A DNA stretch of 64,000 nucleotides from JAQVEM01 sp964595565 (GCA_964595565.1 CAZQQX010000006.1:3774-67773), one strand, 5' to 3'; counted from the stretch's first letter, positions 27,564-36,738 are shown. Made by a program: numbers and translations. Notes: generated from the letters alone by a model not told the origin.

Positions 27564-28523
27564 TTACAGATTAAGTTTTTGTCTCCAATAGTAAAGCGTA
27601 TCCTCAAGTGATTCTTTAATAGAATAATCCCGGGTCCATCCCGTATGGGTTTTTAATTTATTATTATTACCATATATTATTTTAACATCAATCGCCCTGA
27701 ATTTTATTCTGTCAATTTCAACTCTTATTTCCTTTATTTTACTCATAGATATAAGTATATCCAGTATATCAGATATTTTTCTCTTTTCTCCCGAACAGAC
27801 ATTGTAAACCTGCCCGCAGGTACCTTTATTTACAATGTAATAATACGCTTTAACAGCATCCCTCACATCCAGGAAGTCCCTGTAAACATCAATGTTGCCC
27901 ACTTTTATTACCGGAGGTCTATCTCCTTTTTCAATCAAGGCTATCTGCCTTGCAAAATCCGAAGCAACAAATTTCTCAGATTGCCCGGGCCCGATATGGT
28001 TAAATGACCTGCTTATAAATACCGGAAGCCCGTATGCTTTAAAATACACAGAGGAAAAAAAATCCAGCGCCGATTTACTTATGGCATAGGGATTCTGGGG
28101 ATAAATCATGTAATTCTCGTCAATTGCTCTGTCCTCTCCTTCAGTTTCACCATATTCTTCAGCGGTACACACCACAAGAATTCTGCAGTTGTGACAAAAA
28201 TTCCTCATACCCTCTAAAATATTTATACTCCCAAAAACATTAATCCGGAAAGTTTCCACCGGGTTTTCCCAGGAATGGCTCACGGAACTCTGGGCCGCCA
28301 GGTGATACACCTGGTCCGGCTTAAATTTTTTAATGACATTGAAAACTTTCTGTCTGTCTGTCAGGCCCACCTTTTCAAGCTCTACTTTTTGACCATAATT
28401 ATCTGGATTGAAATCCTTAAAATCATGATCGACACCTATAATCTTATTATTATCATCACCGGCCAGATATGAGCAGAGATGCCTCCCAACAAATCCTGCA
28501 ACACCGGTTATTAGAATTTTCAA
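27564..28523 (-). CDS. rmd: GDP-4-keto-6-deoxy-D-mannose reductase (Rmd-like)
   Basis: This NAD-dependent epimerase/reductase of 319 residues shows ITGVAGFVGRHLCSYL, HLAAQSSVSHSWENP, CTAEEYG and the catalytic YPQNPYAISKSALD. It then has RSFNHIGPGQSEKFVASDFARQIALIE and a YRDFLDVRDAVKAYY segment. That combination is typical of Rmd, which reduces the Gmd product to GDP-D-rhamnose. With gmd and the guanylyltransferase it completes a route to GDP-D-rhamnose. A second 4,6-dehydratase cannot be excluded from sequence alone. Confidence 0.78.
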   Translation of the reverse strand: MKILITGVAGFVGRHLCSYLAGDDNNKIIGVDHDFKDFNPDNYGQKVELEKVGLTDRQKVFNVIKKFKPDQVYHLAAQSSVSHSWENPVETFRINVFGSINILEGMRNFCHNCRILVVCTAEEYGETEGEDRAIDENYMIYPQNPYAISKSALDFFSSVYFKAYGLPVFISRSFNHIGPGQSEKFVASDFARQIALIEKGDRPPVIKVGNIDVYRDFLDVRDAVKAYYYIVNKGTCGQVYNVCSGEKRKISDILDILISMSKIKEIRVEIDRIKFRAIDVKIIYGNNNKLKTHTGWTRDYSIKESLEDTLYYWRQKLNL

Positions 28524-28632
28524 AAGTTTTTCTCCTGTATTAATTTAGGTTTAGTGATTATTTTAATATAAAATCCCAAATTTAAAAAACCCGAACCTGT
28601 CAAATTCCATAAAAACAAATGAAGCCCCACCT

Positions 28633-29535
28633 TTAAAAGCGTATTTTTTTTATCTTTGAAAAGAAACTTTTCAAAATGGAAAGAAATAACCTGAACCCGA
28701 GAATCAATATAAGCAGGGGCATTAAAATAACCCGCCAGTTTCTTCTATAATTTTTCCAGAAAAAATGAAATACGCTTCTCTGCATCCTGAAACTTGATTT
28801 TATTTTCCCGCTGCCACTGCTCCCTGCAATATGATGCATTATTTTAGCATCGGGGCAGTAGTAGACCTCCCAGTTCTTCTGCCACATCCTGTAACAGATA
28901 TCCAGGTCCTCCACATACATAAAATATCTTTCATCAAGGAGACCGGTTTCATTTAAAGCTTCTCTTCTTATAATCATGCATGACCCTGAAACCCAGTCTA
29001 CTTTAAAGGGCCTGTCTCTGGATACTCCGGCAAGCTTGTAACTTTTTGAAAAGGGATTCTGCGGAAAAACATCTCCCAGTATAGTGTGAAGAGCCGCATT
29101 AAATATAGAGGGAAACTTCCTGCATGATAATTGAATGGTTCCGTCACTATTTATTATTTTCGGTCCGGCAATTCCAACTGTGGGATTTTTTTCCATAAAT
29201 CCTACCAGGTTGTCCAGTGATTTTTCATAAACCCTGCAGTCGCTGTTCATAAGAAGGATATGTTTTGAGTTTGTTTTTTTTACGGCTATATTATTTGCGG
29301 CAGCAAACCCGGTATTTCTGGTGTTTGATATAAGTTTTATCCCGGAATAATTCTTTTTTATATATTCAGAAGTTCCATCTATGGAAGCATTGTCCACCAC
29401 TATAACCTCATAATCTACTGAAGGAGGGTTTTTAAGAATCGATTCGAGACACTCTTTCAGGAAATCAAAGCTATTATAGCTTACAATGCTTATAGTTAAA
29501 TCTTTAGTTTTTTTGTCTTTATTAAATTGCAGCAT
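28633..29535 (-). CDS. Family 2 glycosyltransferase, rhamnosyltransferase-like
   Basis: The 300-residue GT-A enzyme starts LTISIVSYNSFDFLKECLESIL, has the metal-binding MNSDCRVY and continues with SGSCMIIRREALNETGLLDERYFMYVEDLDICYRMW, like WbbL-type rhamnosyltransferases. A hydrophobic helix near 265-290 probably holds it at the membrane. It lies directly upstream of the Rmd-like gene on the same strand, so GDP-D-rhamnose is a plausible donor. Acceptor and linkage are unknown. Confidence 0.82.
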   Translation of the reverse strand: MLQFNKDKKTKDLTISIVSYNSFDFLKECLESILKNPPSVDYEVIVVDNASIDGTSEYIKKNYSGIKLISNTRNTGFAAANNIAVKKTNSKHILLMNSDCRVYEKSLDNLVGFMEKNPTVGIAGPKIINSDGTIQLSCRKFPSIFNAALHTILGDVFPQNPFSKSYKLAGVSRDRPFKVDWVSGSCMIIRREALNETGLLDERYFMYVEDLDICYRMWQKNWEVYYCPDAKIMHHIAGSSGSGKIKSSFRMQRSVFHFFWKNYRRNWRVILMPLLILILGFRLFLSILKSFFSKIKKIRF

Positions 29536-29845
29536 TTTTTCTCTTGTTTATTAATAAAATCTCTGGTTTAAGCAGTAACTGATAACATAAATCTACTACA
29601 AATTATATTATTTTAATATCATATCCAAAAAGAATAAACAGAAATTCTCTGCTTCATAGTAATTTATTCATCTTATAGTTAATATTGAAACCAATATAGT
29701 ATACCGGTTCCATGGAGCCAGATAATAAAAAACTTTTATCTCATGTATATTTTATAGTTCTGGAACACATAACTCCATTTTTTATATATATTTGGAATTG
29801 TTAATTCCATTTTACAACATATTTTTTTTGAGATAGTGGAACGCC
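29536..29845. other. Intergenic region with three short hairpins of similar arms
   Basis: The 310 bp between trpA and the glycosyltransferase gene hold no open frame with a ribosome-binding site. Three short inverted repeats occur: GGTTCCATGGAGCC near 29706-29719, TGGAACACATAACTCCA at 29761-29777 and TGGAATTGTTAATTCCA at 29793-29809. Their shared TGGA/TCCA arms suggest protein-binding sites or weak terminators behind trpA. No convincing intrinsic terminator was seen. Confidence 0.35.
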
Positions 29846-30661
29846 CTATAATAATTTTAGTGTTTTGTTTACATCTAAAGCAAAACTTTCCACTGCATTT
29901 ATGCCTTCTTTAAACCTATCTGCCTCCAGGATAAGGGATAAGATTTTGCTTCCTATAATAATCCCGTCACAGTAATCTTTTACCCGGTTAATTTGCTGAC
30001 TGTTTGAGAGCCCAAAACCCAGTGCAAGTGGAAGTTCTGTTATCTTTCTTAAATCCTTTAAAAATTTTATAACTTCCGGATTTACATTACTTCTAACACC
30101 GGTTACTCCCTTAACTGATACACAGTAAATAAAACCTCTTGCTTTTTCCGTAACCACTTTAAGCCTTTCTTTGCCCGAGGTCAGGGAAGCAAACATAATA
30201 TTATCAATATCTGCTTTTCCAAAATAACTCTTGTAATTATTAAATTCCTCCAGGGAAAGATCGGGCACTATAATACCATTTACCCCCGAATCTCCTGCCT
30301 TTTTTAAAAACTTTTCTACCCCATACCGGTATATGGTATTAAAGTAGGTCATAATTGCTATCGGGGTATTGCTTTTCTTTCTTATTCTGGTTACAGATTT
30401 AAAAACAGTATCTGTATTTATCCCATTATCCAGTGCAATCTTTGAAGTAGCCTGGATAACCGGACCATCTGCCAGAGGGTCGGAGAAGGGAATACCTATC
30501 TCTATTATATCTGCCCCACTTCTGTCAAGGGCCTCAAATAATTCAAAAAAGTTTTTGCGGTCCGGAAACCCGCAGGTTATAAATGGGATGAAAGCCTTTT
30601 GATTATTTTTCCATAAATCTTCAAAGACTGCTTCTATAATGCTGGTGCCATTTTTATGCAT
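29846..30661 (-). CDS. trpA: Tryptophan synthase alpha chain
   Basis: TrpA (271 residues) releases indole from indole-3-glycerol phosphate and channels it to TrpB. The loop GADIIEIGIPFSDPLADGPVIQ carries both catalytic acids, and GVTGVRS and GFGLSNSQQI form the phosphate site. It is the last gene of the trpEDCFBA run, 80 bp after trpB. It contains one Trp. Confidence 0.95.
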   Translation of the reverse strand: MHKNGTSIIEAVFEDLWKNNQKAFIPFITCGFPDRKNFFELFEALDRSGADIIEIGIPFSDPLADGPVIQATSKIALDNGINTDTVFKSVTRIRKKSNTPIAIMTYFNTIYRYGVEKFLKKAGDSGVNGIIVPDLSLEEFNNYKSYFGKADIDNIMFASLTSGKERLKVVTEKARGFIYCVSVKGVTGVRSNVNPEVIKFLKDLRKITELPLALGFGLSNSQQINRVKDYCDGIIIGSKILSLILEADRFKEGINAVESFALDVNKTLKLL

Positions 30662-30741
30662 AACACACTCCAGACATAAGCCGGAATATCCAGAGAATAT
30701 CCCGGATTAATAGTTTTCTTTTTTTTGGTATTTTTAAAAAA

Positions 30742-31926
30742 TTATTTATTATCAATATCCTTATCCCCGCGGCCGGATAGATTTACCACTATTATTTTAT
30801 CCCTGCCCAGTCTCGGTGCCAGTTTCGCCACATAAGCCAGCGCATGCGCACTTTCGTAGGCGGGAATAATCCCTTCGTAAAGCGAAAGCGTCCTGAACGC
30901 TTCCAGGGCCTCGCTATCAAGAGCATACTCATATTTAACTATTCCGTTCTCCTTAAAATAAGCATGTTCGGGTCCCACACCGGGATAATCAAGGCCAGCC
31001 GATACCGAATAAGCTTCTTCTATCTGCCCGTAATTATCCTGAAGCACATAACTAAAAGCACCGTGGAATATTCCTTTATTCCCGTTTGCCAGTGTTGCTC
31101 CATGTTTCCCGCTCCTGATGCCTTTACCCCCCGCTTCCACTCCTATAAGCTTGACCCTATCACAATTTTTTAAAAACGGATAAAATATCCCTATAGAATT
31201 ACTGCCACCGCCCACGCAGGCTACAATGCAATCAGGAAGTCTTCTCTCTTCTTTAAGTATCTGCATTCTGGTTTCTCTGCCAATAACTATCTGGAAATCT
31301 CTCACCATCGTAGGATACGGATGGGGACCCACTACCGAACCAAGGACATAGAAAGTATCTTCCACTCTTGATGCCCAGTAACGAAGAGTCTCATTAACTG
31401 CATCTTTTAATGTCCTGCTCCCTGATGAAACTTCTACTACTTCTGCTCCCATAAGTTTCATCCTGTATACATTTGAAGACTGCCTCTTTATATCCTTACT
31501 GCCCATAAAAATTTTACACTTCATATTAAATAATGCAGCTGCCGCTGCAGTCGCCACCCCGTGCTGACCGGCACCGGTTTCTGCAATGATAAATTTCTTC
31601 CCCATTTTTTTAGCCAGAAGCACCTGACCGATAGTATTATTAATCTTATGAGCTCCAAGATGGCACAGGTCCTCGCGCTTTAAATATATCTTTGCTCCAC
31701 CAAGTTTCCTGGAAAGCCTTTCTGCATAATAGAGAGGAGTCGGCCTTCCGGCATAATTTTTTAAATAATATCCCAGCTCTTTCTTAAAATTTTTATCCTT
31801 TTTGTACCTGAAATAATTTTTTTCAAGCTCCTTTAAGGCATTGACCAGTATCTCGGGTACATACATACCTCCAAACATCCCGAAATAGCCATTTTTAAAA
31901 CTGTACCGTTTTTTTTCTTCTCCCAT
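30742..31926 (-). CDS. trpB: Tryptophan synthase beta chain
   Basis: TrpB (394 residues) joins indole with serine using pyridoxal phosphate. The cofactor lysine sits in HLGAHKINN, the glutamate loop in ETGAGQHGVATA and the phosphate site in GGGSNSIG. The length and the N-terminal FGGMYVPEIL fit TrpB1, the alpha-associated form, rather than TrpB2. It lies between trpF and trpA. Confidence 0.96.
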   Translation of the reverse strand: MGEEKKRYSFKNGYFGMFGGMYVPEILVNALKELEKNYFRYKKDKNFKKELGYYLKNYAGRPTPLYYAERLSRKLGGAKIYLKREDLCHLGAHKINNTIGQVLLAKKMGKKFIIAETGAGQHGVATAAAAALFNMKCKIFMGSKDIKRQSSNVYRMKLMGAEVVEVSSGSRTLKDAVNETLRYWASRVEDTFYVLGSVVGPHPYPTMVRDFQIVIGRETRMQILKEERRLPDCIVACVGGGSNSIGIFYPFLKNCDRVKLIGVEAGGKGIRSGKHGATLANGNKGIFHGAFSYVLQDNYGQIEEAYSVSAGLDYPGVGPEHAYFKENGIVKYEYALDSEALEAFRTLSLYEGIIPAYESAHALAYVAKLAPRLGRDKIIVVNLSGRGDKDIDNK

Positions 31927-32015
31927 GTTAATTAAAACCCCATTATATTTTACAGCAACCTGTATTTTATTCTGTATAATAATTAACCATTTATAACTTC
32001 CTCCGATAAAGCAGG

Positions 32016-32696
32016 CTACTGCATTTTTTTCACAATATTAACAAACCTTCTCACTTTCTCTGCATCTTTTTTCCCGGGATATTCTTCCAGCAGGGAAGAC
32101 GCATCCACCCCGAATGGTTTTGCTATACTTACTGCCTCCCCGACATTTCCAGGCTCAAGGCCCCCTGATAATATAACCGGCAGAATACCTCTGAAATTCT
32201 TTACAACTCCCCAGTTAAAAATTTGCCCCGTACCCCCGTAAACATTTTTCTTATAACTATCCAGCAGAATAAAATCTGCATATTTTCGCAATCTCTCCGT
32301 TTGTTTAATTATGACTGGTTCATCCAGCCCGTTACCAGAATAAATTTTATTTATATCCCGGATTCTTAAAGCTTTTATAATTTTTAGCCTGCGTGCCTCT
32401 TTTCTTAGTGTTCTCAGGAAATCTATATCTTCGTCTCCTGAAAGCTGAATATAATTTAGCTCCAATTTCTCACAGTACTCACGAATCAATTCCACTCTTT
32501 CATTTACGAACACACCGACTTTTGAAATCCTGTTTTCCTCATCACGCAGCCCATTATTTATTTTTTCTGCTTCGCTCAATCCTATTCTCCTCGGACTGTC
32601 CGTGGAGAATATAAAGCCCAATGCATCAGCTTTTAATCGCGATACCAGCATTGCATCTTCTAAATTTGTGACTCCACATATCTTAATCCATACCAT
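32016..32696 (-). CDS. trpF: Phosphoribosylanthranilate isomerase
   Basis: TrpF (226 residues) performs the Amadori rearrangement of phosphoribosylanthranilate. It shows WIKICGVTNLEDA with the catalytic Cys, ADALGFIFSTDSPRRI, the catalytic Asp in ILLDSY and the phosphate-binding ILSGGLEPGNV and GVDASSLLE. It is separate from trpC, as in most Firmicutes and many anaerobes. It carries two of only four Trp residues found in the six operon enzymes. Confidence 0.94.
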   Translation of the reverse strand: MVWIKICGVTNLEDAMLVSRLKADALGFIFSTDSPRRIGLSEAEKINNGLRDEENRISKVGVFVNERVELIREYCEKLELNYIQLSGDEDIDFLRTLRKEARRLKIIKALRIRDINKIYSGNGLDEPVIIKQTERLRKYADFILLDSYKKNVYGGTGQIFNWGVVKNFRGILPVILSGGLEPGNVGEAVSIAKPFGVDASSLLEEYPGKKDAEKVRRFVNIVKKMQ

Positions 32697-32742
32697 ATCT
32701 TAATTCACCCTTGAATTTAATCCTGAAGTTATATTTTTAAAC

Positions 32743-33576
32743 TTAAATTAGACTGGCCCTCTTAAAATCCATCTCCATATCATTTAAAGTTTCTTCCAGA
32801 TTACCGGCACTCATAAAAAACTCTCCAATTAAAAAAGTGTTTATGCCCTCTGAGAACAGGTCTTTTATATAATTGACATTTTTTACCCCGCTTTCACAGA
32901 CAATAATTCTATCAGTAATGCTGATTTTTTTACTATGTTCTATAAAATCATAAATCAGCCTTTCATTAACCTTCATATCTTTAAGGTTACGGTTATTTAT
33001 GCCTATAAATTTTGCTCCTGTATCCAGAACTTTACTCAGCTCCTTTAAAGTATGCAACTCAACCAGCACATCCAGGCCCAGGCTGACTGCAAGGTTATAT
33101 AATTTTTCCAGCTTTTTAAATCCCAGAAGCGAGCCTATGAGCAGGATGCAATCTGCTCCCAGCTCCGCGCTCCGGTAAACCTGAACTTCATTAAAAATAA
33201 AATCCTTTCTCAGGACAGGAAGTGTTATCCTTTCTTTAACTATTTTTATATTGCCTGGATCACCTTTAAAATATAAAGGTTCTGTAAGAATAGAGACACC
33301 ACAGATAAAACTTTTAAATTTTTCATAGAGTAAGGCTACTCTTTCAATATCAATTTCATCATTTATAATTCCTCTGGAGGGTGAAGCCTTCTTAATCTCG
33401 GCAATAATATTAACCTTCCCCTTTTTAATATTTTTAATAAAATGCCCTCCACATTCTTTAACATCTTTTCCTGCCTCTGTTGTACCTGCCGCTGGTAGAC
33501 GATAACCCTGCTTTATTTTTTTAATTTCTTTAATCTCTTTCTTTTTCACGAGCAAAATTTCTTTTAGATATTTCAA
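32743..33576 (-). CDS. trpC: Indole-3-glycerol phosphate synthase
   Basis: TrpC (277 residues) closes the indole ring. It shows IIAEIKKASPSRGII, SILTEPLYFKGDPGNI, LPVLRKDFIFNEVQVYRSAELGAD and GINNRNLKDMKV, the complete set of active-site segments with both lysines and the glutamate. The N-terminal helix typical of the family is present, with a Lys-rich stretch. It contains no Trp. It lies 44 bp downstream of trpD. Confidence 0.95.
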   Translation of the reverse strand: MKYLKEILLVKKKEIKEIKKIKQGYRLPAAGTTEAGKDVKECGGHFIKNIKKGKVNIIAEIKKASPSRGIINDEIDIERVALLYEKFKSFICGVSILTEPLYFKGDPGNIKIVKERITLPVLRKDFIFNEVQVYRSAELGADCILLIGSLLGFKKLEKLYNLAVSLGLDVLVELHTLKELSKVLDTGAKFIGINNRNLKDMKVNERLIYDFIEHSKKISITDRIIVCESGVKNVNYIKDLFSEGINTFLIGEFFMSAGNLEETLNDMEMDFKRASLI

Positions 33577-33620
33577 ATTGACCTCTCCCTGACCAATCTT
33601 ATCCGGCTATTGTTTTTACT

Positions 33621-34646
33621 TCAGTCCTGGCCGGCTTTTTTATTTGTAAACCTTATTAAACTTATTAACTTATCATATGCCCTGCCGCTCTCAATTGAAT
33701 AGCTGGCCAGCTTTAGAGCTTCTTTAAGGTCGCCGGCCCTTTTTCCCGAGACAATTGCCGCTGCAGCATTGACCAGGGCGGAATCTCTTTTGGGTCCCTT
33801 TTCTTTTCCGGTAAGAATATCGGTAAGTATTTTTGCATTTTCTCTGGCATCTCCACCGGCAAGGTCCGAAATAGTTGATTTTTTAAAACCAAACTCCCCG
33901 GGATCAAAAACATACTTCATAATTTTCCCGTCTTTTAGCTCCGCTACCATGCTTTTACCCGAAACAGAGAACTCATCAAGCCCTTCGTCACTGTTAACTA
34001 CATAGGCCCTTTCAACGCCCAGATTTTTTAATGTATTTATCATAATGTCAATTAACCCTTCATCAAATACTCCGAGAACCCTCCCCCTTGCCAGAGCCGG
34101 ATTTGTTATGGGGCCAAGAATATTAAAAACAGTTCTTATTCCCATATCTTTTCTTGCCCTGGCCACATATTTCATAGCCTTATGCGCCCTGGGAGCAAAA
34201 ATAAAACCAATACCAATACTATCAAGACACTCTGCAACGTCTTCACATTCAAGGTTTATATTTACTCCTAACTCCTCAAGAACATCGGCACTTCCGCTCC
34301 TGCTTGAAACACTCCTGTTGCCATGCTTTGCAATTTTAACCCCCGCACCTGCAGCTATAAATGCTGCGGTGGTTGAAATGTTAAAAGTATACAGCCCATC
34401 TCCGCCTGTTCCGCAGGTGTCCACAAGGTCGGGATATCTGCTTTTTACCTTTACCGCCTTATCCAGCATTGCTCTCGAAAACCCGCTTATTTCAGTAGCT
34501 GTTTCTCCCTTCATCTTCAATGCGGTAAGAAAAGAAGCAATCTGACAGTCATTTGCCCCGCCTTCCATTATAAGCTCCATTGCTCTGTATGACTGCTCTT
34601 CGCCAAGGTCTTTTCCATTTAAAATTATATCCAGGAAATCTTTCAT
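33621..34646 (-). CDS. trpD: Anthranilate phosphoribosyltransferase
   Basis: TrpD (341 residues) attaches phosphoribose to anthranilate. The PRPP motif DTCGTGGDGLYTFNIST and KHGNRSVSSRSGSADVLEELGV are diagnostic, as are FAPRAHKAMKYVARAR and FNILGPITNPA. It is not fused to a TrpG amidotransferase, and no separate trpG lies in the operon. It contains no Trp. Confidence 0.95.
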   Translation of the reverse strand: MKDFLDIILNGKDLGEEQSYRAMELIMEGGANDCQIASFLTALKMKGETATEISGFSRAMLDKAVKVKSRYPDLVDTCGTGGDGLYTFNISTTAAFIAAGAGVKIAKHGNRSVSSRSGSADVLEELGVNINLECEDVAECLDSIGIGFIFAPRAHKAMKYVARARKDMGIRTVFNILGPITNPALARGRVLGVFDEGLIDIMINTLKNLGVERAYVVNSDEGLDEFSVSGKSMVAELKDGKIMKYVFDPGEFGFKKSTISDLAGGDARENAKILTDILTGKEKGPKRDSALVNAAAAIVSGKRAGDLKEALKLASYSIESGRAYDKLISLIRFTNKKAGQD

Positions 34647-34703
34647 TCTTAATCTCCCCGCTATTTTTTATATTGTTATTTATATATATTGTTATTTTTT
34701 AGT

Positions 34704-36194
34704 TTATTTAAATAAACTGATAGCCCTGAAAATAGCAGCTGCCTTATTTAAGGTCTCATCATATTCATTCTCAGGTCTTGAATCATAAACAATACCCGCA
34801 CCAGCCTGGATATAGGCCACCCCGTCTTTAATCACTGCTGTTCTTATGGTTATACAGCTGTCAAGACTTCCATCATATCCAAAATATCCCACTGCTCCTC
34901 CATATGGCCCGCGCCTGTCAGGTTCCAGTTCACTTATAATCTGCATCGCCCTTATTTTTGGGGCTCCCGACAGTGTCCCTGCAGGAAAAACACTTTTCAG
35001 CGCGTCGTATATTGAACGTTTTTTTTCCAGAACCCCTTCCACCCTGGATACCAGGTGTATTACATGGGAATATTTTTCCACACCCATATATTTCTTTACT
35101 TTTACACTGTTATATTTACATACCCTCCCCAGGTCATTTCTGGCAAGGTCAACCAGCATATTATGCTCCGCTTTTTCCTTTTCATCATTTAATAAACTTT
35201 TTACCAGAATCCTGTCTTCCCCGGGGTCCCTGCCTCTTTTTCTTGTACCTGCAATGGGGCAGGTTAATATTTTTCTGCCTTTAATTTTAATAAGAGGCTC
35301 CGGTGAAGCGCCTGCAATTTTAAACCCGCCAAAATCAAAATAATACATGTATGGAGAGGGATTTACCGCTCTGAGGCCTCGGTAGACACTAAAAGAATCT
35401 GAAAATATTCTGGTGTGAAACCTCTGTGACAGGACTATCTGGAAAGCATACCCTCCAGCGATATATCTTTTTGCTTTCTCCACTCCTTTGAGGAATTCAT
35501 TCTTACCAAAATTTGAATTTAATTTTAAATCCATTCCGGTATGGTCAATACCCGCAGGGTTAAAGCTTTCTTTAAAATCATTTTTAACATTTTTATTAAT
35601 TTTATCTTCAACACTCTCAATATTACCGGCTGAAATATCATAAGCCTTCCCGGCACTAATTTTACCTCCGCTCTTAACTGTTGAGATTATTTTTACCCTG
35701 TTAAGCAGGTGGTCAAAAACAACTACGAGGTCTGTAAGATAGAGCATGATTTCAGGAATAGACAGATTATTCTCGGGCAGGGGAATATTTTCAAAATTCT
35801 TTACCAGATCATAACCCAGATAACCTGCGGCTCCGCCCACAAAATGGTTGAGCCGGGGATTTTTATAAAGATGGTAACTTCCCAACACTTTTCCCAGCTC
35901 CCCGAGGGGGTTTTCTGTTTTTATCTGATATAGCTCTTCCCCATTGTTTATTAAAGAAAAAACTCCGTCATTAAACTTAATTAAATTACTGCATCCAATT
36001 CCTATAAAGGAATATCTTGCCAGATTCTTTATACCCTCAATGCTTTCCAGTAAAAATCCTTTCTTCCCCGGTCCCACAGTTTTTATAAATAAGGAAGCCG
36101 GAGTTTCGGTGTCAACAATATACTCTTTATATACCGGAATTAAATTATAATTTTCTGCTTCTAAAATATATTCACTTTTATTCGGATAAAACAT
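34704..36194 (-). CDS. trpE: Anthranilate synthase component I
   Basis: TrpE (496 residues) makes anthranilate from chorismate. The N-terminal LLES motif (GFLLESIEG) marks the tryptophan feedback site. The C-terminal chorismate core shows GGYAFQIVLSQRF, CPIAGTRKRG, NMLVDLARNDLGR, SGAPKIRAMQIISELE and the final YDSRPENEYDE. The protein has no Trp at all. It is the first structural gene and follows a roughly 380-nt leader. The glutamine amidotransferase partner TrpG is not encoded nearby; a PabA shared with folate synthesis is the usual solution. Confidence 0.95.
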   Translation of the reverse strand: MFYPNKSEYILEAENYNLIPVYKEYIVDTETPASLFIKTVGPGKKGFLLESIEGIKNLARYSFIGIGCSNLIKFNDGVFSLINNGEELYQIKTENPLGELGKVLGSYHLYKNPRLNHFVGGAAGYLGYDLVKNFENIPLPENNLSIPEIMLYLTDLVVVFDHLLNRVKIISTVKSGGKISAGKAYDISAGNIESVEDKINKNVKNDFKESFNPAGIDHTGMDLKLNSNFGKNEFLKGVEKAKRYIAGGYAFQIVLSQRFHTRIFSDSFSVYRGLRAVNPSPYMYYFDFGGFKIAGASPEPLIKIKGRKILTCPIAGTRKRGRDPGEDRILVKSLLNDEKEKAEHNMLVDLARNDLGRVCKYNSVKVKKYMGVEKYSHVIHLVSRVEGVLEKKRSIYDALKSVFPAGTLSGAPKIRAMQIISELEPDRRGPYGGAVGYFGYDGSLDSCITIRTAVIKDGVAYIQAGAGIVYDSRPENEYDETLNKAAAIFRAISLFK

Positions 36195-36405
36195 TCTTTT
36201 TATGCCTTCTCTGTATTTTCATTTATTTCTTTAAGTATTTACCTTTTAAGTATTCACATAATTTAATTAAATCTAATATTCATTATTTATTCCTTAAAAG
36301 AAGATAGTATTCCCCCCGGGGGTGTTTTTACCTGGTTAACACAGGAATTTTTTAGAATTTTTATTTATATGTAAATAAATTTGTAGATGCAGTTTAATGG
36401 AAATA

Positions 36406-36462
36406 TATATATAAAATAAAAATTCCAGCCGGCCAGGCTTAGAGACTTCGCCAGCAGGAATT
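36406..36462 (-). terminator. Intrinsic terminator in the trp leader (candidate attenuator)
   Basis: On the minus strand AATTCCTGCTGGC (36450-36462) pairs with GCCGGCTGGAATT (36421-36433). The result is a 13-position stem with one U-U mismatch and one wobble around a 16-nt loop, followed by TTTATTTTA. It lies after the promoter and about 230 bp before trpE, so it must be read through for the operon to be expressed. Confidence 0.6.
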
Positions 36463-36531
36463 ATCTTTTAGCCATAAAAACGTACTTATTAGCTTTTTTG
36501 TTCGACTAAATTTTATTTTACAAATTCCCAT
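36439..36531 (-). CDS. Candidate trp leader peptide
   Basis: A 30-codon frame starts ATG at 36531 behind a weak AGG, about 45 nt after the predicted transcription start, and ends TAA at 36439. It has Trp codons at positions 20 and 27, whereas the six Trp enzymes downstream have four in total. The second Trp codon (36451-36453) lies inside the 5' arm of an intrinsic terminator, and the stop lies in its loop. This geometry suggests ribosome-dependent attenuation. The Trp codons are not adjacent, so it is a candidate, not a textbook trpL. Confidence 0.42.
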   Translation of the reverse strand: MGICKIKFSRTKKLISTFLWLKDNSCWRSL

Positions 36532-36581
36532 GACCTGTTAGTGAAACACGCTTATTAATGCTACTTTTAAAAAGTTTAGAT

Positions 36582-36609
36582 ATAATAGCATAACTACTGT
36601 GCAAGTCAA
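36582..36609 (-). promoter_or_regulatory. Promoter of the trp operon
   Basis: On the minus strand TTGACT (36604-36609) and an extended -10 TGC-TATTAT (36582-36587) are 16 bp apart. This is among the best promoter matches in the window, located between the upstream terminator and the leader. The transcript would start near 36575. Confidence 0.6.
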
Positions 36610-36642
36610 CTCAAAAAAATATTAAAACTAAAACTTTTATCT

Positions 36643-36691
36643 AAAAAAATAATGGCACATATTTTATGAACAAAATATGTGCCATTATTTT
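36643..36691 (-). terminator. Strong hairpin terminator after the antitoxin-like gene
   Basis: Arms 36646-36665 and 36672-36691 form a perfect 20-bp inverted repeat with a 6-nt loop. On the minus strand it runs into seven T, and on the plus strand into TTTCATTATTTT, so it can work in both directions. It lies about 50 bp after the antitoxin-like stop codon and just upstream of the trp promoter, insulating the two. Confidence 0.8.
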
Positions 36692-36738
36692 CATTATTTT
36701 TACCGGTAATCCAGGCTGCCTGCAATATTTTATATTTT

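Noticed and set aside
36300..36325. CCCCCGGGGG palindrome in the trp leader as a regulatory site
   Set aside because: Unusual in this AT-rich region, but with no T-run, repeat or neighbouring motif there is nothing to support a role.
36406..36600. A 6S-like or other free regulatory RNA upstream of trpE
   Set aside because: Length from promoter to terminator fits, but there is no long pairing of the ends or central bubble; a trp leader explains the Trp codons and position better.
36195..36600. T-box riboswitch before trpE
   Set aside because: No TGGNACCGCG-like T-box sequence and no AG-bulge/specifier structure could be found on the minus strand.
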